From positions 1 to 7,389 of the forward strand of contig JAGYMT010000074.1 in assembly GCA_018400335.1 (NCBI GenBank): a DNA stretch of 7,389 nt, written 5' to 3'. The DNA comes from Kiritimatiellia bacterium. GTDB lineage: Bacteria > Verrucomicrobiota > Kiritimatiellia > JAAZAB01. A program made the translations under genes and the position numbers. Position 1 is the stretch's first letter; each line of letters opens with the position of its first letter. The notes below the pieces were generated by a model. It searched no databases and had not been told where the DNA came from. It saw only the letters and a program-made list of their open reading frames with translations. This document shows, piece by piece, positions 7,285 to 7,389 of the stretch.

Positions 7285-7325
7285 GTTTTTGGTTTTTCAA
7301 CCCCGTTTTTTTTATTAGAACTTTG

Positions 7326-7354
7326 TTCATACATTATTTCACTCGGTGAGGCAA
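7326..7354 (-). promoter_or_regulatory. Candidate sigma70-type promoter of the receiver-hydCBA operon
   Basis: On the minus strand TTGCCT (plus 7349-7354) and TATGAA (plus 7326-7331) are separated by 17 bp. Each matches the -35 and -10 consensus at 4 of 6 positions. Transcription would begin near 7318 and leave a leader of roughly 45 nt before the ATG at 7274. The position fits the first gene of the operon, but the match is only moderate and other A/T-rich hexamers are nearby. Confidence 0.35.
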
Positions 7355-7376
7355 GAAATTTGTTGCTTCAAATTTC
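7355..7376. repeat. Perfect 8-6-8 inverted repeat, candidate operator
   Basis: GAAATTTG (7355-7362), six bases TTGCTT (7363-7368), then CAAATTTC (7369-7376): a perfect dyad of 22 bp. It abuts the proposed -35 hexamer of the hydrogenase operon, a position typical of a transcription factor site. It does not match the Rex or FNR consensus as I know them. A terminator hairpin of an upstream gene is the alternative, but the stem is A/T-rich and no T-run follows on either side. Confidence 0.5.
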
Positions 7377-7389
7377 ACTAATGGCTTCG

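Noticed and set aside
7291..7302. Small hairpin GGTT-GAAA-AACC in the leader of the hydrogenase operon, between near-repeats of AAAAACGGRG
   Set aside because: The stem is only four base pairs. The leader is too short for a riboswitch and the repeats are explained by A-runs next to purine-rich sites.
7275..7334. Longer form of the receiver protein starting at ATG 7334
   Set aside because: The added 20 residues are polar and K/N/E-rich, unlike receiver sequence. There is no good ribosome site before it and the likely promoter overlaps this ATG.

Overview
The window looks like a compact bacterial chromosome segment of fairly high GC. It holds two tightly packed gene clusters that converge head-on. 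No RNA gene, insertion sequence, CRISPR array or phage gene was recognised. The content (a high-affinity phosphate uptake operon and an NAD(H)-linked [FeFe] hydrogenase) points to an anaerobic or facultatively anaerobic, fermentative bacterium. The long PstA form and the coding style suggest an uncultured lineage, perhaps of the PVC superphylum (Kiritimatiellota, Lentisphaerota, Omnitrophota). That placement is a low-confidence guess; no taxonomic marker gene is present.

Plus strand, 1-3217: the end of pstC, then pstA, pstB and phoU. pstC/pstA are separated by 1 bp, pstA/pstB overlap by 1 bp and pstB/phoU are 19 bp apart, so this is one operon read left to right. Its promoter and pstS, if present, lie off the left edge. 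PstC and PstA form the membrane channel, PstB is the ATPase, and PhoU is the regulator that couples transport to phosphate signalling. PstA carries a domain of about 170 residues between its first helix and the permease core, and PstB has an N-terminal extension of about 45 residues.

Minus strand, 7274-3218 (read right to left): a stand-alone CheY-like receiver protein, then hydC (NuoE-like), hydB (NuoF-like) and hydA ([FeFe] hydrogenase catalytic subunit). Spacings are 15 bp, a 4-bp ATGA overlap and 26 bp, so this is also one operon. HydB would oxidise or reduce NAD(P)H on FMN. Electrons would pass through the HydB and HydC iron-sulfur clusters and the five N-terminal clusters of HydA to the H-cluster, where H2 is made or consumed. 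HydB lacks both accessory iron-sulfur domains found in the well-studied electron-bifurcating HydB, so a simple NADH-linked enzyme is a reasonable hypothesis. No maturase gene (hydE, hydF, hydG) is in the window.

The two operons meet with their stop codons touching (TAG then CTA at 3215-3220) and no intergenic space for a terminator. The right-hand 115 bp (7275-7389) is the only substantial non-coding stretch. It holds a candidate promoter for the hydrogenase operon and, immediately upstream of the proposed -35, a perfect 8-6-8 bp inverted repeat that could be an operator. Most of the window is otherwise ordinary. The points most worth checking are the hydrogenase L1 motif (TSCSPGW in place of TSCCPxW), the stripped-down HydB, the receiver protein in the hydrogenase operon, and the extra PstA domain.
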